A DNA stretch of 64,000 bases. Origin: CAVVMA01 sp963788205. GTDB taxonomy: Bacteria > Desulfobacterota > Binatia > Binatales > Binataceae. Made by a program: the position numbers and the translations under genes. The notes under the pieces are model-generated. The model worked only from the letters and a program-made list of their open reading frames with translations, searched no databases and was not told where the DNA came from. The stretch is taken from NCBI GenBank assembly GCA_963788205.1, contig CAWBGG010000005.1:62001-126000 (forward strand), given 5' to 3'. Shown here piece after piece: positions 8,622 to 16,843 of this stretch (the first letter of the stretch is position 1; each line of letters starts with the position of its first letter).

Positions 8622-9563
8622 TTGGGTGTGAGAAAGAAGCAGAACAAGCATGAGCCGAAATTCACGATCCAAATGACGTGGCCGCAATTCGAGCGGATGT
8701 TCCCGGATGAGGATTCCTGCCGCCAGTACCTGTCGGATCAGCGCTGGCCGGAAGGCGTCGTCCTTTGCCCGCGTTGCGGAAGCGCCGATAACGTCTACGC
8801 GCTCCAGAGCGCAAAGCAGCCGTGGAAATGGGAGTGCCGGGGCGTCGCCTGCCGGAAGGGCCATGCATATCGCTTCTCGGTTCTCGTCGGCACGATTTTC
8901 GAGGACACGAAGATTCCCCTGCGCAAATGGTTTTGGGTTTTGTTCCTGCTGCTGACGAGCAAGAAGGGGATGAGCGCACTTCAGATTCACCGGACGATTG
9001 AGACCGGCTCCTACCGGACCGCCTTCTATCTGTGCCATCGGCTCCGGGCCAGCCTGAAAGACCCGGAGTTCAAGAAGCTCATGGGCGTGGTCGAAATCGA
9101 CGAAACCTACATGGGCGGCAAAGACCACAACCGCCATTGGGACAAGAAACGCGGCGGAAGCGGAACCTTCGGCAAAACCGCTGTTATCGGCGCGATCGCC
9201 CGCAAGGGGAACGTAGTCTGCCGGATGATCGAAGCGACCGACACGCCGGTACTGGACGGTTTCGTGCGCCGCACCGTTGACGAGAAAGTCTCGCTGGTAG
9301 CGACCGACGAGCACAGCGGTTATCGCCTGCTCAAGTACGGATACCCGCATGAAGTGATCAAGCACAGCACGGGCGAGTACGTGCGCGGCGAGGTCCATAC
9401 GAACAACATCGAATCGTTCTGGAGCCTGCTCAAGCGTGGGATTATCGGCACGTACCACAACGTCAGCAAAGCCTACCTGCCGCTGTACCTGAATGAGTTT
9501 TCGTTCCGGTTCAACAACCGCAACAACCCGGACATCTTCGGCAAGGCGATAGCAGGATGCTGA
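8622..9563 (+). CDS. IS1595-family transposase (ISXO2-like DDE domain)
   Basis: A 313-residue transposase that cuts and joins the element ends. The N-terminal zinc ribbon is CPRCGSADN plus a later CRGVAC (about 47-75). The ISXO2-like catalytic domain follows, with acidic positions in GVVEIDETYMGG (about 156-167) and VATDEHSGY, and the HTNNIESFWSLLKRG segment that supplies the last metal ligand. The start is TTG at 8622; GTG at 8628 is an alternative. The reading frame is intact. The gene sits 18 bases inside the left inverted repeat, and its 3' end overlaps a small downstream ORF. Confidence 0.92.
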   Translation: MGVRKKQNKHEPKFTIQMTWPQFERMFPDEDSCRQYLSDQRWPEGVVLCPRCGSADNVYALQSAKQPWKWECRGVACRKGHAYRFSVLVGTIFEDTKIPLRKWFWVLFLLLTSKKGMSALQIHRTIETGSYRTAFYLCHRLRASLKDPEFKKLMGVVEIDETYMGGKDHNRHWDKKRGGSGTFGKTAVIGAIARKGNVVCRMIEATDTPVLDGFVRRTVDEKVSLVATDEHSGYRLLKYGYPHEVIKHSTGEYVRGEVHTNNIESFWSLLKRGIIGTYHNVSKAYLPLYLNEFSFRFNNRNNPDIFGKAIAGC

Positions 9564-9670
9564 AGCGCACCGACTGGCGGGCGCTACAGCAGAGCGCAGA
9601 CGACGCCAGCGGGATTCAACTGGAACTGAGGTTTCCGAAGAGGGCGAACCATGCCGCGCAAACTCGGTGA
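9557..9670 (+). CDS. Tiny ORF overlapping transposase stop
   Basis: A 37-residue ORF (MLKRTDWRALQQSADDASG...) whose ATG overlaps the transposase stop by 7 bases (ATGCTGA). No domain is recognised. The coupling to the transposase and its place inside a defined IS make translation plausible, but there is no other support. Confidence 0.35.
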   Translation: MLKRTDWRALQQSADDASGIQLELRFPKRANHAAQTR

Positions 9671-9803
9671 TCGGATTCTCTTTTTCTACTGCCACACGTG
9701 CAAAGCCTACCAGGAAAAAACCAGCCCACACTTCGCCGCGCAAAAGCGCAAATTCGCGGCGCGGCGGAAGGCCGAAGCCAAGGGCAAGAAGTGGCCCGCG
9801 TAG
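9651..9803 (+). CDS. Small basic CxxC protein in IS element
   Basis: A 50-residue lysine-rich protein (MPRKLGDRILFFYCHTCKAYQEK...). It has one CHTC pair that could bind zinc as a dimer and a strongly basic C-terminus (KRKFAARRKAEAKGKK). It overlaps the preceding tiny ORF by 20 bases. A nucleic-acid-binding accessory of the transposase is possible. This is inference only. Confidence 0.45.
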   Translation: MPRKLGDRILFFYCHTCKAYQEKTSPHFAAQKRKFAARRKAEAKGKKWPA

Positions 9804-9818
9804 CGGCAGATATTCCAT

Positions 9819-10532
9819 TCAGGGCTTCTCGCCGACGATCAATATCGCGGCATTCGGACTAACTGACGACTGGGTGATGCCCCATAGTAGTCCCGCTTTC
9901 GTAAGCGCGTCCTTGAGCACCTGCGAGCAGGCCGCGTCTTTGCCCCCCACATGCAATCCGACTGGCTCGTTCAATGGATCGGTTTGTGGCGGCACCTCCT
10001 CCCGAAACAGGATTTGCCACTGCGATTCTCTAAACAGTTGCATGAACTGGGCCGCGTAAAACGCCGACTCGTGGTTTTTCGACCAGACCATATCGACCTT
10101 GCACGGGCGTCCCTTAAGAACAGGAAGCATCGCAGTCACCTGTTCTTGCGTCAGGAACCGCTGGCTATCCAAATGGACCTGCACAAATACATAGCCAGCA
10201 AGCAGCACAGACCACACGATTAAGGCTATTCCGCCGAAAACAATCCAGCCCAGAATCGGCCACGCGGGATGCCGTTGGACGTACTTTCGCGGCTCGCCGA
10301 CGAGAGCCAGATAGCCCACGCCTCCGACAACCAAGGACAAAGTGAACCACCACGAACCGACTATGGTCGCAGCAAAAGCGACGCTCCCGCCCATCATCTT
10401 CGCGGCCTTGAGCCAGAACTGAATGCGGCTCTGCCAATCCGGTACGTTGATAACGATCGCGAGGATAAGTGGCACCAATCCGGGCCATTTAACGCGGGAA
10501 AAGAGGAACCGAATAACCGATTTGCGGGGCAT
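9819..10532 (-). CDS. Membrane protein passenger gene of the IS element
   Basis: A protein of 237 residues from the ATG at 10532; an ATG at 10559 would add nine residues. It is encoded opposite to the transposase inside the IS. Three hydrophobic spans are visible: WPGLVPLILAIVINV, SVAFAATIVGSWWFTLSLVVGG, and AWPILGWIVFGGIALIVWSVLLAGYVF. A soluble C-terminal domain of about 115 residues follows (VTAMLPVLKGRPCKVDMVWSKN ... AAILIVGEKP). I recognise no family. The C-terminal pattern suggests a small alpha/beta sensor or binding domain on the membrane. It is probably a cargo gene carried by the element. Confidence 0.7.
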   Translation of the reverse strand: MPRKSVIRFLFSRVKWPGLVPLILAIVINVPDWQSRIQFWLKAAKMMGGSVAFAATIVGSWWFTLSLVVGGVGYLALVGEPRKYVQRHPAWPILGWIVFGGIALIVWSVLLAGYVFVQVHLDSQRFLTQEQVTAMLPVLKGRPCKVDMVWSKNHESAFYAAQFMQLFRESQWQILFREEVPPQTDPLNEPVGLHVGGKDAACSQVLKDALTKAGLLWGITQSSVSPNAAILIVGEKP

Positions 10533-10657
10533 CTCAGCAAGGCAGCATAGTCTGCCCAAGCGCGGAGCGGTAACGGCGAATCGTCGCCGTCCGCTGTATT
10601 AGCAGCACTGTTTTCACTAGACTCTGCCCCGTTGTCCCAATTCTGTAGGAAAAACGG

Positions 10658-10685
10658 GCGAGCCGTCAATAGGTACATACTCGCC
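10658..10685 (-). repeat. Right terminal inverted repeat of the IS element
   Basis: Complement of the left repeat with one mismatch. It is followed directly by the target duplication TTCGGGAA at 10686-10693. Confidence 0.93.
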
Positions 10686-10765
10686 TTCGGGAAGGGGACA
10701 GGGGCCAGGGGTTAGGTCTTTAGATTTCGGATAGAATCAAGAAACCCGATGAGGTGAGGGACGCG

Positions 10766-11521
10766 ATGGGCAGGGTTCAAGGCAAAGTAGCAATCGTAAC
10801 CGGCGGGGCCGGCGGTGTCGGCAGGGAAGATTGCCTGCTGCTGGCGCGCGAAGGCGCTCGCGTGGTGATCACCGACGTCAATGAAGACGGCGGCCGCGCG
10901 CTGGCCAAGGAGATCGGCGAGCCTGCGATGTTCCTGCGCCACGACATCTCATCCGAAGACGACTGGAAGACCGTGATGGGCGCCACGCAGGATCGCTTCG
11001 GGCGCGTCGACGCGATGGTCAACAACGCCGGCATCCTGCTGCTCGCCTCGATCGAGGAAACCAGCCTCGAGCAGTGGCGGAAGATCCAGCGCGTCAACGC
11101 CGACGGCTATTTCCTGGGATGCAAATACGCGGTCGCGGCGTTCAAGAAAACCGGCGGCGGTTCGATCGTCAACATGTCGTCGTCGGCGGCGATTATCGGC
11201 ATGCCGATGTGCCCGGCCTACAGCGCTTCCAAGGGCGCCGTCGCTGCGCTTACCCGCAGCATTGCGGCCTGGAGCAAGTCGCGGGGCTACCGGATTCGAT
11301 GCAACTCCATCCATCCCGATGGCATCCTGACGCCGATGATTCTGCCGTTGCTGGGCAATCCAGACCCCAAGGCGCTCGACGTAGAGAGCATCCCGAACAC
11401 CCGCTTCTGCGCTCCCCGAGACGTGGCGAATCTGGTGCTGTTCCTGGTCTCCGACGAGTCGCGCTTCATCAACGGCGCCGAACTGCATATCGACAACGCG
11501 ATGACGGCTTCACCTATTTAG
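10766..11521 (+). CDS. Short-chain dehydrogenase (hydroxysteroid dehydrogenase-like)
   Basis: A 251-residue classical SDR with NAD loop GGAGGVGRE, NNAG near 92, SSSAA and the catalytic pair YSASK near 157. The start at 10766 is chosen because GAGGTGAGG lies just upstream. The ATG at 10754 would overlap that site. The sequence is of the 3alpha/20beta-hydroxysteroid and cyclohexanol dehydrogenase type, and the steroid-cluster setting supports a hydroxysteroid substrate. It is the first gene after the IS and is followed 13 bases later by the kshB-like gene. Confidence 0.8.
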   Translation: MGRVQGKVAIVTGGAGGVGREDCLLLAREGARVVITDVNEDGGRALAKEIGEPAMFLRHDISSEDDWKTVMGATQDRFGRVDAMVNNAGILLLASIEETSLEQWRKIQRVNADGYFLGCKYAVAAFKKTGGGSIVNMSSSAAIIGMPMCPAYSASKGAVAALTRSIAAWSKSRGYRIRCNSIHPDGILTPMILPLLGNPDPKALDVESIPNTRFCAPRDVANLVLFLVSDESRFINGAELHIDNAMTASPI

Positions 11522-11534
11522 CGGTCAGCTTGAT

Positions 11535-12569
11535 GTGACCGAACCGGCTTACTATTCGCTGCGCGTCGGCGCCGTGATCGAGGAAACGGCGGACGCTAAG
11601 TCGCTGGTCTTCGAGATTCCCGCCGAGCTGGCCGGGACTTTCCGCTACCGGCCCGGCCAGTTCCTCACGTTGCGCATTCCTCACGAGGGGCGGCATCTGC
11701 TGCGATGCTACTCGCTGGCCAGCTCTCCGCTTGCCGGCGAGCCGCCGCGCGTTACGGTCAAGCGCGTCGCGCAGGGCCGCGTCTCGAACTGGCTGTGCGA
11801 CCATATTAAGGCCGGCGATGCGATTGAGGTGAAGCCGCCGGCCGGCCACTTTACGCCGAAATCGCTCGCCGGCGATTTTCTGCTCTTCGCCGGCGGCAGC
11901 GGCATCACGCCCGTGTTTTCGATCATCCACTCGGCGCTGCTCAAAGCCGGCGGGCGGCTATGCCTCGTTTACGCCAATCGCGACGACCGCTCGGTGATCT
12001 TTCGTAACGCGCTGGCGGCTTTGGCGCGCGCCAATCCCGCTCGATTGCAAGTCATCCACTGGCTCGATTCGGTGCAGGGCGTGCCGTCGGTCGCGCAGCT
12101 CGCGGCCATCGCGAATCCCTGGCGCGCCACGGATTGCTACATCTGCGGGCCCGAGCCGTTCATGGAATGTACCATCGAGGCGCTGCGCGGGCTCGAAATC
12201 GATCCGGCGCGAATCCACGTCGAGCGCTTCGTCTCGCTCCCCGATGAAGAAGACGTCGCGCCGGCGCCCGATTCCGGTGCGTCACAGGCCGGGCAGATTC
12301 GGCTCGAAGTCGAGCTTGACGGGAGTCATTTCGATCTCACCTGCGCCGGCGACGAGCCGCTGCTCGACGCGATGTTGCGTGCCGGCCTCAAGGCGCCGCA
12401 TTCATGCCGCAGCGGCGCATGCGGCTCGTGCATGTGCACGCTGCTCGAGGGCCGCGTTCATCTGCGCCACAACCAAGTGCTCGACAAGAACGACCTCGCC
12501 GAGCGCTGGATCCTCGCCTGCCAAGCGATCGCCGACACCCCGCACGTGAAGGTGCGCTTCCCGGATTAA
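11535..12569 (+). CDS. kshB: KshB-like ferredoxin reductase of 3-ketosteroid 9alpha-hydroxylase
   Basis: A 344-residue reductase with GTG start. It feeds electrons from NAD(P)H to a Rieske oxygenase. The FAD domain has RYRPGQFLTLRI and RCYSLASSP (RxYS), the NAD domain has LFAGGSGITPVFSI and YICGPEPFME, and the C-terminal plant-type [2Fe-2S] domain has C-x4-C-x2-C (HSCRSGACGSCMC) with a fourth Cys about 30 residues later (WILACQ). Domain order and length match KshB/PaaE-type reductases. No KshA oxygenase is seen in the window, so the partner must lie elsewhere. The steroid role is inferred from context. Confidence 0.82.
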   Translation: MTEPAYYSLRVGAVIEETADAKSLVFEIPAELAGTFRYRPGQFLTLRIPHEGRHLLRCYSLASSPLAGEPPRVTVKRVAQGRVSNWLCDHIKAGDAIEVKPPAGHFTPKSLAGDFLLFAGGSGITPVFSIIHSALLKAGGRLCLVYANRDDRSVIFRNALAALARANPARLQVIHWLDSVQGVPSVAQLAAIANPWRATDCYICGPEPFMECTIEALRGLEIDPARIHVERFVSLPDEEDVAPAPDSGASQAGQIRLEVELDGSHFDLTCAGDEPLLDAMLRAGLKAPHSCRSGACGSCMCTLLEGRVHLRHNQVLDKNDLAERWILACQAIADTPHVKVRFPD

Positions 12570-12585
12570 AAACCCCGTCCTTCCA

Positions 12586-12756
12586 ATGAAGCGTAGTCAG
12601 CATATGGGAAAGTCGTCGGTAGGCCGGGCGCAAGCGTTGAAGATCGAGAAGTATGCTAAGGCCGTCGCCGGCGCGAACGACGACCTCGATCCTGCCCTCG
12701 AAGCCGCAGCAGTCGAGACGCTTCTCAGCGCCGACGATGACCGCTCGCCCGACTAG
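12586..12756 (+). CDS. Small hypothetical protein
   Basis: A 56-residue ORF (MKRSQHMGKSSVGRAQALKI ... AAAVETLLSADDDRSPD) in the gap between the kshB-like and hsaC genes. The C-terminal half is acidic and helical. No family is recognised and no strong ribosome-binding site is seen. It could be chance. Confidence 0.3.
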   Translation: MKRSQHMGKSSVGRAQALKIEKYAKAVAGANDDLDPALEAAAVETLLSADDDRSPD

Positions 12757-12865
12757 TCGCGCCGCTACCCGCCAACCTTGCGCTTGCGATAGTCTCAATG
12801 GACGATGGCGCCGCGACATCGCGCGGGGTTAAACGAATTCGATCGCTCTTATCGGAGGTTCGCCT

Positions 12866-13765
12866 ATGATCGACATCAGGGCACTTGCCTATATCGTTGC
12901 GGAGTCGACTGACCCGGCCCGCTGGAAACATTACGGCGAGAACGTGCTCGGCATGGCGACTGCCGAAGCGCCCGAAGGCGGCGTCTATCTCAAGATGGAC
13001 GATCGCCCGTTCCGCATCCTTGCCCAGCGCAGCAGTGCCGACCAGTACCTGGCCTCGGGATGGGAGCTCGCCGACCAGCCCGCGTTCGAAGGCGCGATCG
13101 CCGGTCTGAAGCGGGCGGGCGTCGAAGCCACGCGCGCCACGGATGCCGAGCGCACCGCGCGCAAGGTCCAGGACATGATCTGGCTGCGCGATCCGTCGGG
13201 CAACCGCCATGAGCTGGTATGGGGATGCAAGTCCGACGGGGCCCGTTTCATTTCGCCGCAGGGAGTCTCCCGCTATGTCACCGGCGACATGGGGATGGGA
13301 CACGCGGTGTTGCCGGCGCCGAACTTCGACGCGACCTGGAATTTCCTGCATGACGTGATGGGCTTCGGGCTCACCGACATCCTGCGCCTGCGCTTCACGC
13401 CTGATCCGTCCGAGCCCGAAAAGCGCATCTACTTTTTGCATTGCAACAACGCCCGCCATCACAGCCTGGCGCTGTTCGAGTTCCCGATGCCCAATGGCTG
13501 CGTGCACCTGATGCTCGAAGTCGATTCGGTCGACGAAGTCGGACGCACCTACGATCGGATGCTCAAGAACAACGTCAAGCTGATGGCCACGCTGGGCCGG
13601 CACGTGAACGACCAGATGATTTCGTTCTACATGGCCACACCCTCCAATTTTCCCATCGAGTTCGGCTACGGCGGGCTGGTGATGGACTGGACCCGGCACA
13701 AGGTGATCGAGACCACTTCGCCGAGCCTTTGGGGCCACGATTTCAGCGTCGGCTTCAAGATGTAG
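12866..13765 (+). CDS. hsaC: HsaC-like extradiol dioxygenase
   Basis: A 299-residue type I extradiol (VOC fold) dioxygenase. HsaC cleaves the catecholic A ring of DHSA next to the hydroxyls. The C-terminal module carries the Fe(II) facial triad His146 (MGHAVL), His214 (CVHLMLEV) and Glu265 (IEFGYGG). His199 and Tyr255 match the second-sphere His and Tyr of BphC-type enzymes. The start has GGAGG upstream. It lies 13 bases before ipdA. The meta-cleavage hydrolase hsaD, expected next to it, is not in this window. Confidence 0.87.
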   Translation: MIDIRALAYIVAESTDPARWKHYGENVLGMATAEAPEGGVYLKMDDRPFRILAQRSSADQYLASGWELADQPAFEGAIAGLKRAGVEATRATDAERTARKVQDMIWLRDPSGNRHELVWGCKSDGARFISPQGVSRYVTGDMGMGHAVLPAPNFDATWNFLHDVMGFGLTDILRLRFTPDPSEPEKRIYFLHCNNARHHSLALFEFPMPNGCVHLMLEVDSVDEVGRTYDRMLKNNVKLMATLGRHVNDQMISFYMATPSNFPIEFGYGGLVMDWTRHKVIETTSPSLWGHDFSVGFKM

Positions 13766-13778
13766 CGTCGCGCGCGTG

Positions 13779-14657
13779 ATGAACAAGACCATGACGGCGG
13801 CGGACGCCGTCGCCAATCTGCGCAGCGGGATGACGCTGGGAATCGGCGGATGGGGACCGCGGCGCAAGCCGATGGCGCTGGTCAGGGAACTGCTGCGCTC
13901 GCCGGTCGGCGGCTTGACGCTCGTGAGCTACGGCGGACCGGACGTAGGGATGCTGTGTGCCGCCGGCAAGGTCAAGAAGCTGGTCTACGGCTTTGTCTCG
14001 CTCGACGCGATTCCGCTGGAGCCCTGGTTTCGCAAGGCGCGCGAGGCCGGCGCGATCGAAGCTCATGAGCTTGACGAGGGGATGCTCCAATGGGGGCTGC
14101 GGGCCGCCGCGATGCGGCTGCCGTTCCTGCCCACGCGGGTCGGGCTTGGCACCGATGTGATGACCGTAAATCCCGATTTCAAGACCGTCAGGTCGCCGTA
14201 TGAAGACGGCGAGGTGCTGCTCGCGATGCCGGCGATTCATCTCGACGCCGCGCTGCTCCACGTCGACTACGCCGATCGTCTCGGCAACACGCAGATTCTC
14301 GGACCCGACCCGTATTTCGACGATCTGTTCGCACGCGCGGCGCGCCGATGCTTCGTAAGCTGCGAGCATTTGACCGACCGGCTCGATCGCACGCGCAGCG
14401 ACACTGCCAAGGCCAACTACTTCGAGCGCTACCTTGTGACCGGTGTGGTCCACGCGCCGTTCGGGGCCCATCCGACCTCGTGCGCGCCGCGCTACGGATG
14501 GGATCTGGACCATCTCAAGCGCTATTGCGCCGGCGCGGCCGAGGAGGGCGGCTGGTCACGCTATGCCAACGAGTTCTTAAGCGGCGCCGAAACGGACTAT
14601 CAAGCCAGGGTCGGCGGCGCCGAGCGGATCGGCCAGCTTCCGATCCCGGTGCTGTGA
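13779..14657 (+). CDS. ipdA: IpdA, steroid C-ring-opening CoA-transferase-fold hydrolase, alpha subunit
   Basis: A 292-residue protein of the CoA-transferase family I alpha type. With IpdB it forms the enzyme that hydrolytically opens the last steroid ring of the COCHEA-CoA intermediate. Typical segments are GIGGWGPRRKPMALVREL (a CoA-transferase glycine-rich start), LVSYGGPDVGML, HELDEGMLQWGLRAAAMRLPFLPTR and GTDVM. The acidic ELDE at 97-100 is in the region of the catalytic Glu. Length equals that of known IpdA. The ATG at 13779 directly follows a GTG that could also start. ipdB lies 140 bases downstream. Confidence 0.87.
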   Translation: MNKTMTAADAVANLRSGMTLGIGGWGPRRKPMALVRELLRSPVGGLTLVSYGGPDVGMLCAAGKVKKLVYGFVSLDAIPLEPWFRKAREAGAIEAHELDEGMLQWGLRAAAMRLPFLPTRVGLGTDVMTVNPDFKTVRSPYEDGEVLLAMPAIHLDAALLHVDYADRLGNTQILGPDPYFDDLFARAARRCFVSCEHLTDRLDRTRSDTAKANYFERYLVTGVVHAPFGAHPTSCAPRYGWDLDHLKRYCAGAAEEGGWSRYANEFLSGAETDYQARVGGAERIGQLPIPVL

Positions 14658-14727
14658 GCGATGCTCTCTGAACTTCCCCGCCGAGTTTGCGAATTCTTGA
14701 GTTACGACGGCAGCGGGCAACCCTCAC

Positions 14728-14763
14728 CCGGCGCAGCGCCGGCCTCTCCCTGGTCAGGGAGAG
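14728..14763. repeat. Two adjacent perfect hairpins between ipdA and ipdB
   Basis: CCGGCGCAGCGCCGG (14728-14742) and CTCTCCCTGGTCAGGGAGAG (14744-14763) are both perfect palindromes, one base apart. The composition is like intergenic REP-type repeats. They could stabilise the upstream mRNA or attenuate transcription inside the operon. No T-run follows, so a strong intrinsic terminator is unlikely. Confidence 0.65.
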
Positions 14764-14797
14764 GTGCAGACGTAAGAGGATCGGGGCGAGGTCTTGG

Positions 14798-15592
14798 ATG
14801 ACCCAGAACCCCGATTTCACCCTGTGCGAGTTGGTGATCGTCGCCGCGGCGGAGGCTTGGCGCGGCAACGGCGAAGTTATCGCCTCGGGTATCGGCGTCG
14901 CGCCGCGGCTCGCGGCGGGTCTCGCCAAGCTCACGCATACTCCCGAGTTGCTACTGACCGACGGTGAAGCCTACCTGGTGGAGGAGCCGGTGCCGCTCGG
15001 CCCGCGCGGGGATTACCGGCCCGGCTTTGCGGGCTGGATGCCGTATGCGCGGATGTTCGAGTGCCTGTGGCGCGGGAATCGGCACTCGATGACCACGCCC
15101 ACGCAAATCGATCGCTGGGGGCAGAGCAACCTTTCCTGTATCGGCGATTTCCGCAAGCCCAAGTCGCAGATCCTGGGCCCGCGCGGCTTTCCCGGCAACA
15201 GCATCAACCATCCAAGCTCGATGTTCGTGCCGGCGCACGGTCCGCGCGCGTTCGTCGCCGGCGAAGTCGATATGGTCGGCAGCGTCGGCTACAACTCGGC
15301 GCGATGGCCCGCCGGCGTGCGGCGCGATTTCGTCGCCCTGCGCATCATCGTGACCGATCTGTGCGTGATGGACTTCGGCGGACCAGAGCATGCGATCCGC
15401 GTCACGTCGCTACATCCGGGCGTCGCCTTCGAGCAGGTTCAGGCGGCGACAGGTTTTCCCCTGCTCAAGGCTCCCGACCTGGGCATCACTCCCGCTCCGA
15501 CCGCCGAGCAGCTCGCGATCATTCGCCGCCTCGATCCGCACGATCTGCGCGCCACCGTAATCCGCGGCAACCCTCCCGGCGTGCGCGCGTAG
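14798..15592 (+). CDS. ipdB: IpdB, steroid ring-opening CoA-transferase-fold hydrolase, beta subunit
   Basis: A 264-residue CoA-transferase family I beta-type protein, partner of IpdA. The ATG at 14798 (MTQNPDFTLCELVIVAAAEAW) is preferred; longer versions run into the hairpin repeat. The middle holds SNLSCIGDF, RGFPGNSINHPSS and DMVGSVGYNSARW, as in known IpdB proteins. The C-terminal FGGPEHAIRVTSLHPGVAFEQVQAATGFPL is the usual CoA-transferase beta ending. The pair is diagnostic of C/D-ring degradation of steroids. Confidence 0.86.
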   Translation: MTQNPDFTLCELVIVAAAEAWRGNGEVIASGIGVAPRLAAGLAKLTHTPELLLTDGEAYLVEEPVPLGPRGDYRPGFAGWMPYARMFECLWRGNRHSMTTPTQIDRWGQSNLSCIGDFRKPKSQILGPRGFPGNSINHPSSMFVPAHGPRAFVAGEVDMVGSVGYNSARWPAGVRRDFVALRIIVTDLCVMDFGGPEHAIRVTSLHPGVAFEQVQAATGFPLLKAPDLGITPAPTAEQLAIIRRLDPHDLRATVIRGNPPGVRA

Positions 15593-15643
15593 AAGTGAGC
15601 ATCGCTCGGTTCCCTTGTGACTACCGAAGAAACGATGCCACCC

Positions 15644-15702
15644 GGGAGGGTCAACGCCAAGGCGTGCCAACCCCGAGCCACTCGGTTCGCTTGACCCTTC
15701 CC
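15644..15702. repeat. Inverted repeat in ipdB-ipdC gap
   Basis: GGGAGGGTCAA (15644-15654) pairs with TTGACCCTTCCC (15691-15702), with one bulge. It is a possible stem-loop in the 168-base gap before ipdC. No other feature is seen in this gap. Confidence 0.45.
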
Positions 15703-15760
15703 AAGCGGCACCCGCCCCAGCTTGCAGCAGCGGCGTGAGCCGTAGGACACTCGTTTTTCA

Positions 15761-16843
15761 ATGACCGCGATGCTCCATACGGCGCTGTGCGAGCTGCTTG
15801 GATGCCGCTATCCGATCGTGCAAACCGCGATGGGCTGGGTGGCTGACGCCAGGCTGGTCGCCGCCACCTGCAATGCCGGCGGCTTCGGCTTCCTGGCCGG
15901 CGCGACGCTCGAGCCCGACCATCTTGAAGACGAAATCCTCAAGACCAAATCGCTCACGAGCGCGCCGTTCGGAATCAACTTTCATATGTTCCAGGCCAAC
16001 GCCGTCCAGGTGTTCGATCTCGCCGTGAAGCATCGAATCCGCGCGGTGAGCTACGGCCGTGGACCGGACCAGGCCACGGTGCGCCGCCTGAAAGACGCCG
16101 GCGTGCTCTGCATGCCGACGGTCGGGGCGGTCAAGCACGCGGTCAAAGCGATCGAGCTGGGCGCGGACGTGATCACCGTGCAGGGCCAGGAGGGCGGCGG
16201 TCATACCGGGACCGTGCCGACCTCGATCTTGCTGCCGCAGGTGCTCGACGCCGTAAAAGTTCCGGTGGTTGCAGCGGGCGGCTTCTGCGACGGCCGCGGT
16301 CTCGCCGCTGCGCTCGCCTGCGGCGCCGCGGGTATCGCGATGGGCACCCGCTTTCTGATGACGAAGGAATCGCCGGTGCCGCTCGCCACGCTGGAGCGCT
16401 ACGTCGGCGTGCGCGATACCGATCTTATTCGTGTCTCGCGCGCCGTGGACGGGATGCCGCAGCGCATGATCGACAACCCGTTTTTGGTGCGGCTCGAACG
16501 CGCCGGGCGGATTCGGCGGCTCGGAATCGCGCTGGGCAGCGCGTTGCGATGGAAGGCCCGCACCGGCATGACGATCGCGCAGATGTTCTCGACCGCCCTC
16601 AAAGCATTGCGCGAAGACGAAATGTCGGTCGCGCAAACGCTGATGGCCGCCAACGCGCCGATGCTGATCCAGCGCGCGATGGTCGAAGGCCATCCTGATG
16701 AAGGCGTGCTGCCGAGCGGCCAGGTCGCGGCGGCGATCGGCGAGCTTATGAGCTGCGCCGAGGTTATCGAGTCGATCGCGGCCCAGGCCGAGCGCTGCCT
16801 CGACGCATTGTTCGGGCGCACTGGCAATGGAGAAGGCAAATGA
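15761..16843 (+). CDS. ipdC: IpdC-like FMN-dependent reductase (nitronate monooxygenase fold)
   Basis: A 360-residue FMN TIM-barrel protein of the nitronate monooxygenase/2-nitropropane dioxygenase family. In steroid degraders IpdC reduces an unsaturated HIP-CoA-derived acyl-CoA during C-ring removal. Features are RYPIVQTAMGWVAD at 15-28, GGFGFLAGA, APFGINFHMF, VITVQGQEGGGHTG (phosphate-binding) and VPVVAAGGFCDGRGLAAAL. The position between ipdB and an echA20-like gene supports the IpdC role over nitronate oxidation. It overlaps the next gene by 4 bases. Confidence 0.83.
   Translation: MTAMLHTALCELLGCRYPIVQTAMGWVADARLVAATCNAGGFGFLAGATLEPDHLEDEILKTKSLTSAPFGINFHMFQANAVQVFDLAVKHRIRAVSYGRGPDQATVRRLKDAGVLCMPTVGAVKHAVKAIELGADVITVQGQEGGGHTGTVPTSILLPQVLDAVKVPVVAAGGFCDGRGLAAALACGAAGIAMGTRFLMTKESPVPLATLERYVGVRDTDLIRVSRAVDGMPQRMIDNPFLVRLERAGRIRRLGIALGSALRWKARTGMTIAQMFSTALKALREDEMSVAQTLMAANAPMLIQRAMVEGHPDEGVLPSGQVAAAIGELMSCAEVIESIAAQAERCLDALFGRTGNGEGK

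Larger units (their letters stand above)
8577..10685 (+). mobile_element. Complete IS1595-family (ISXO2-like) element with passenger genes
   Basis: A 2109-bp element delimited by 28-bp inverted repeats with one mismatch and flanked by the 8-bp direct repeat TTCGGGAA (8569-8576 and 10686-10693). An 8-bp duplication is typical of IS1595-family insertion. It carries a transposase, two tiny ORFs and an oppositely oriented membrane protein gene. Removing the element rejoins CCTTCCCG-TTT-CGGGAAGG, so it inserted into a perfect hairpin between two steroid genes. Both ends look intact and the transposase is full length, so it may still move. Confidence 0.93.

Noticed and set aside
8532..9818. 428-codon minus-strand frame over the IS transposase
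   Set aside because: It lies opposite a certain transposase gene, crosses the inverted repeat and has no recognisable motif.
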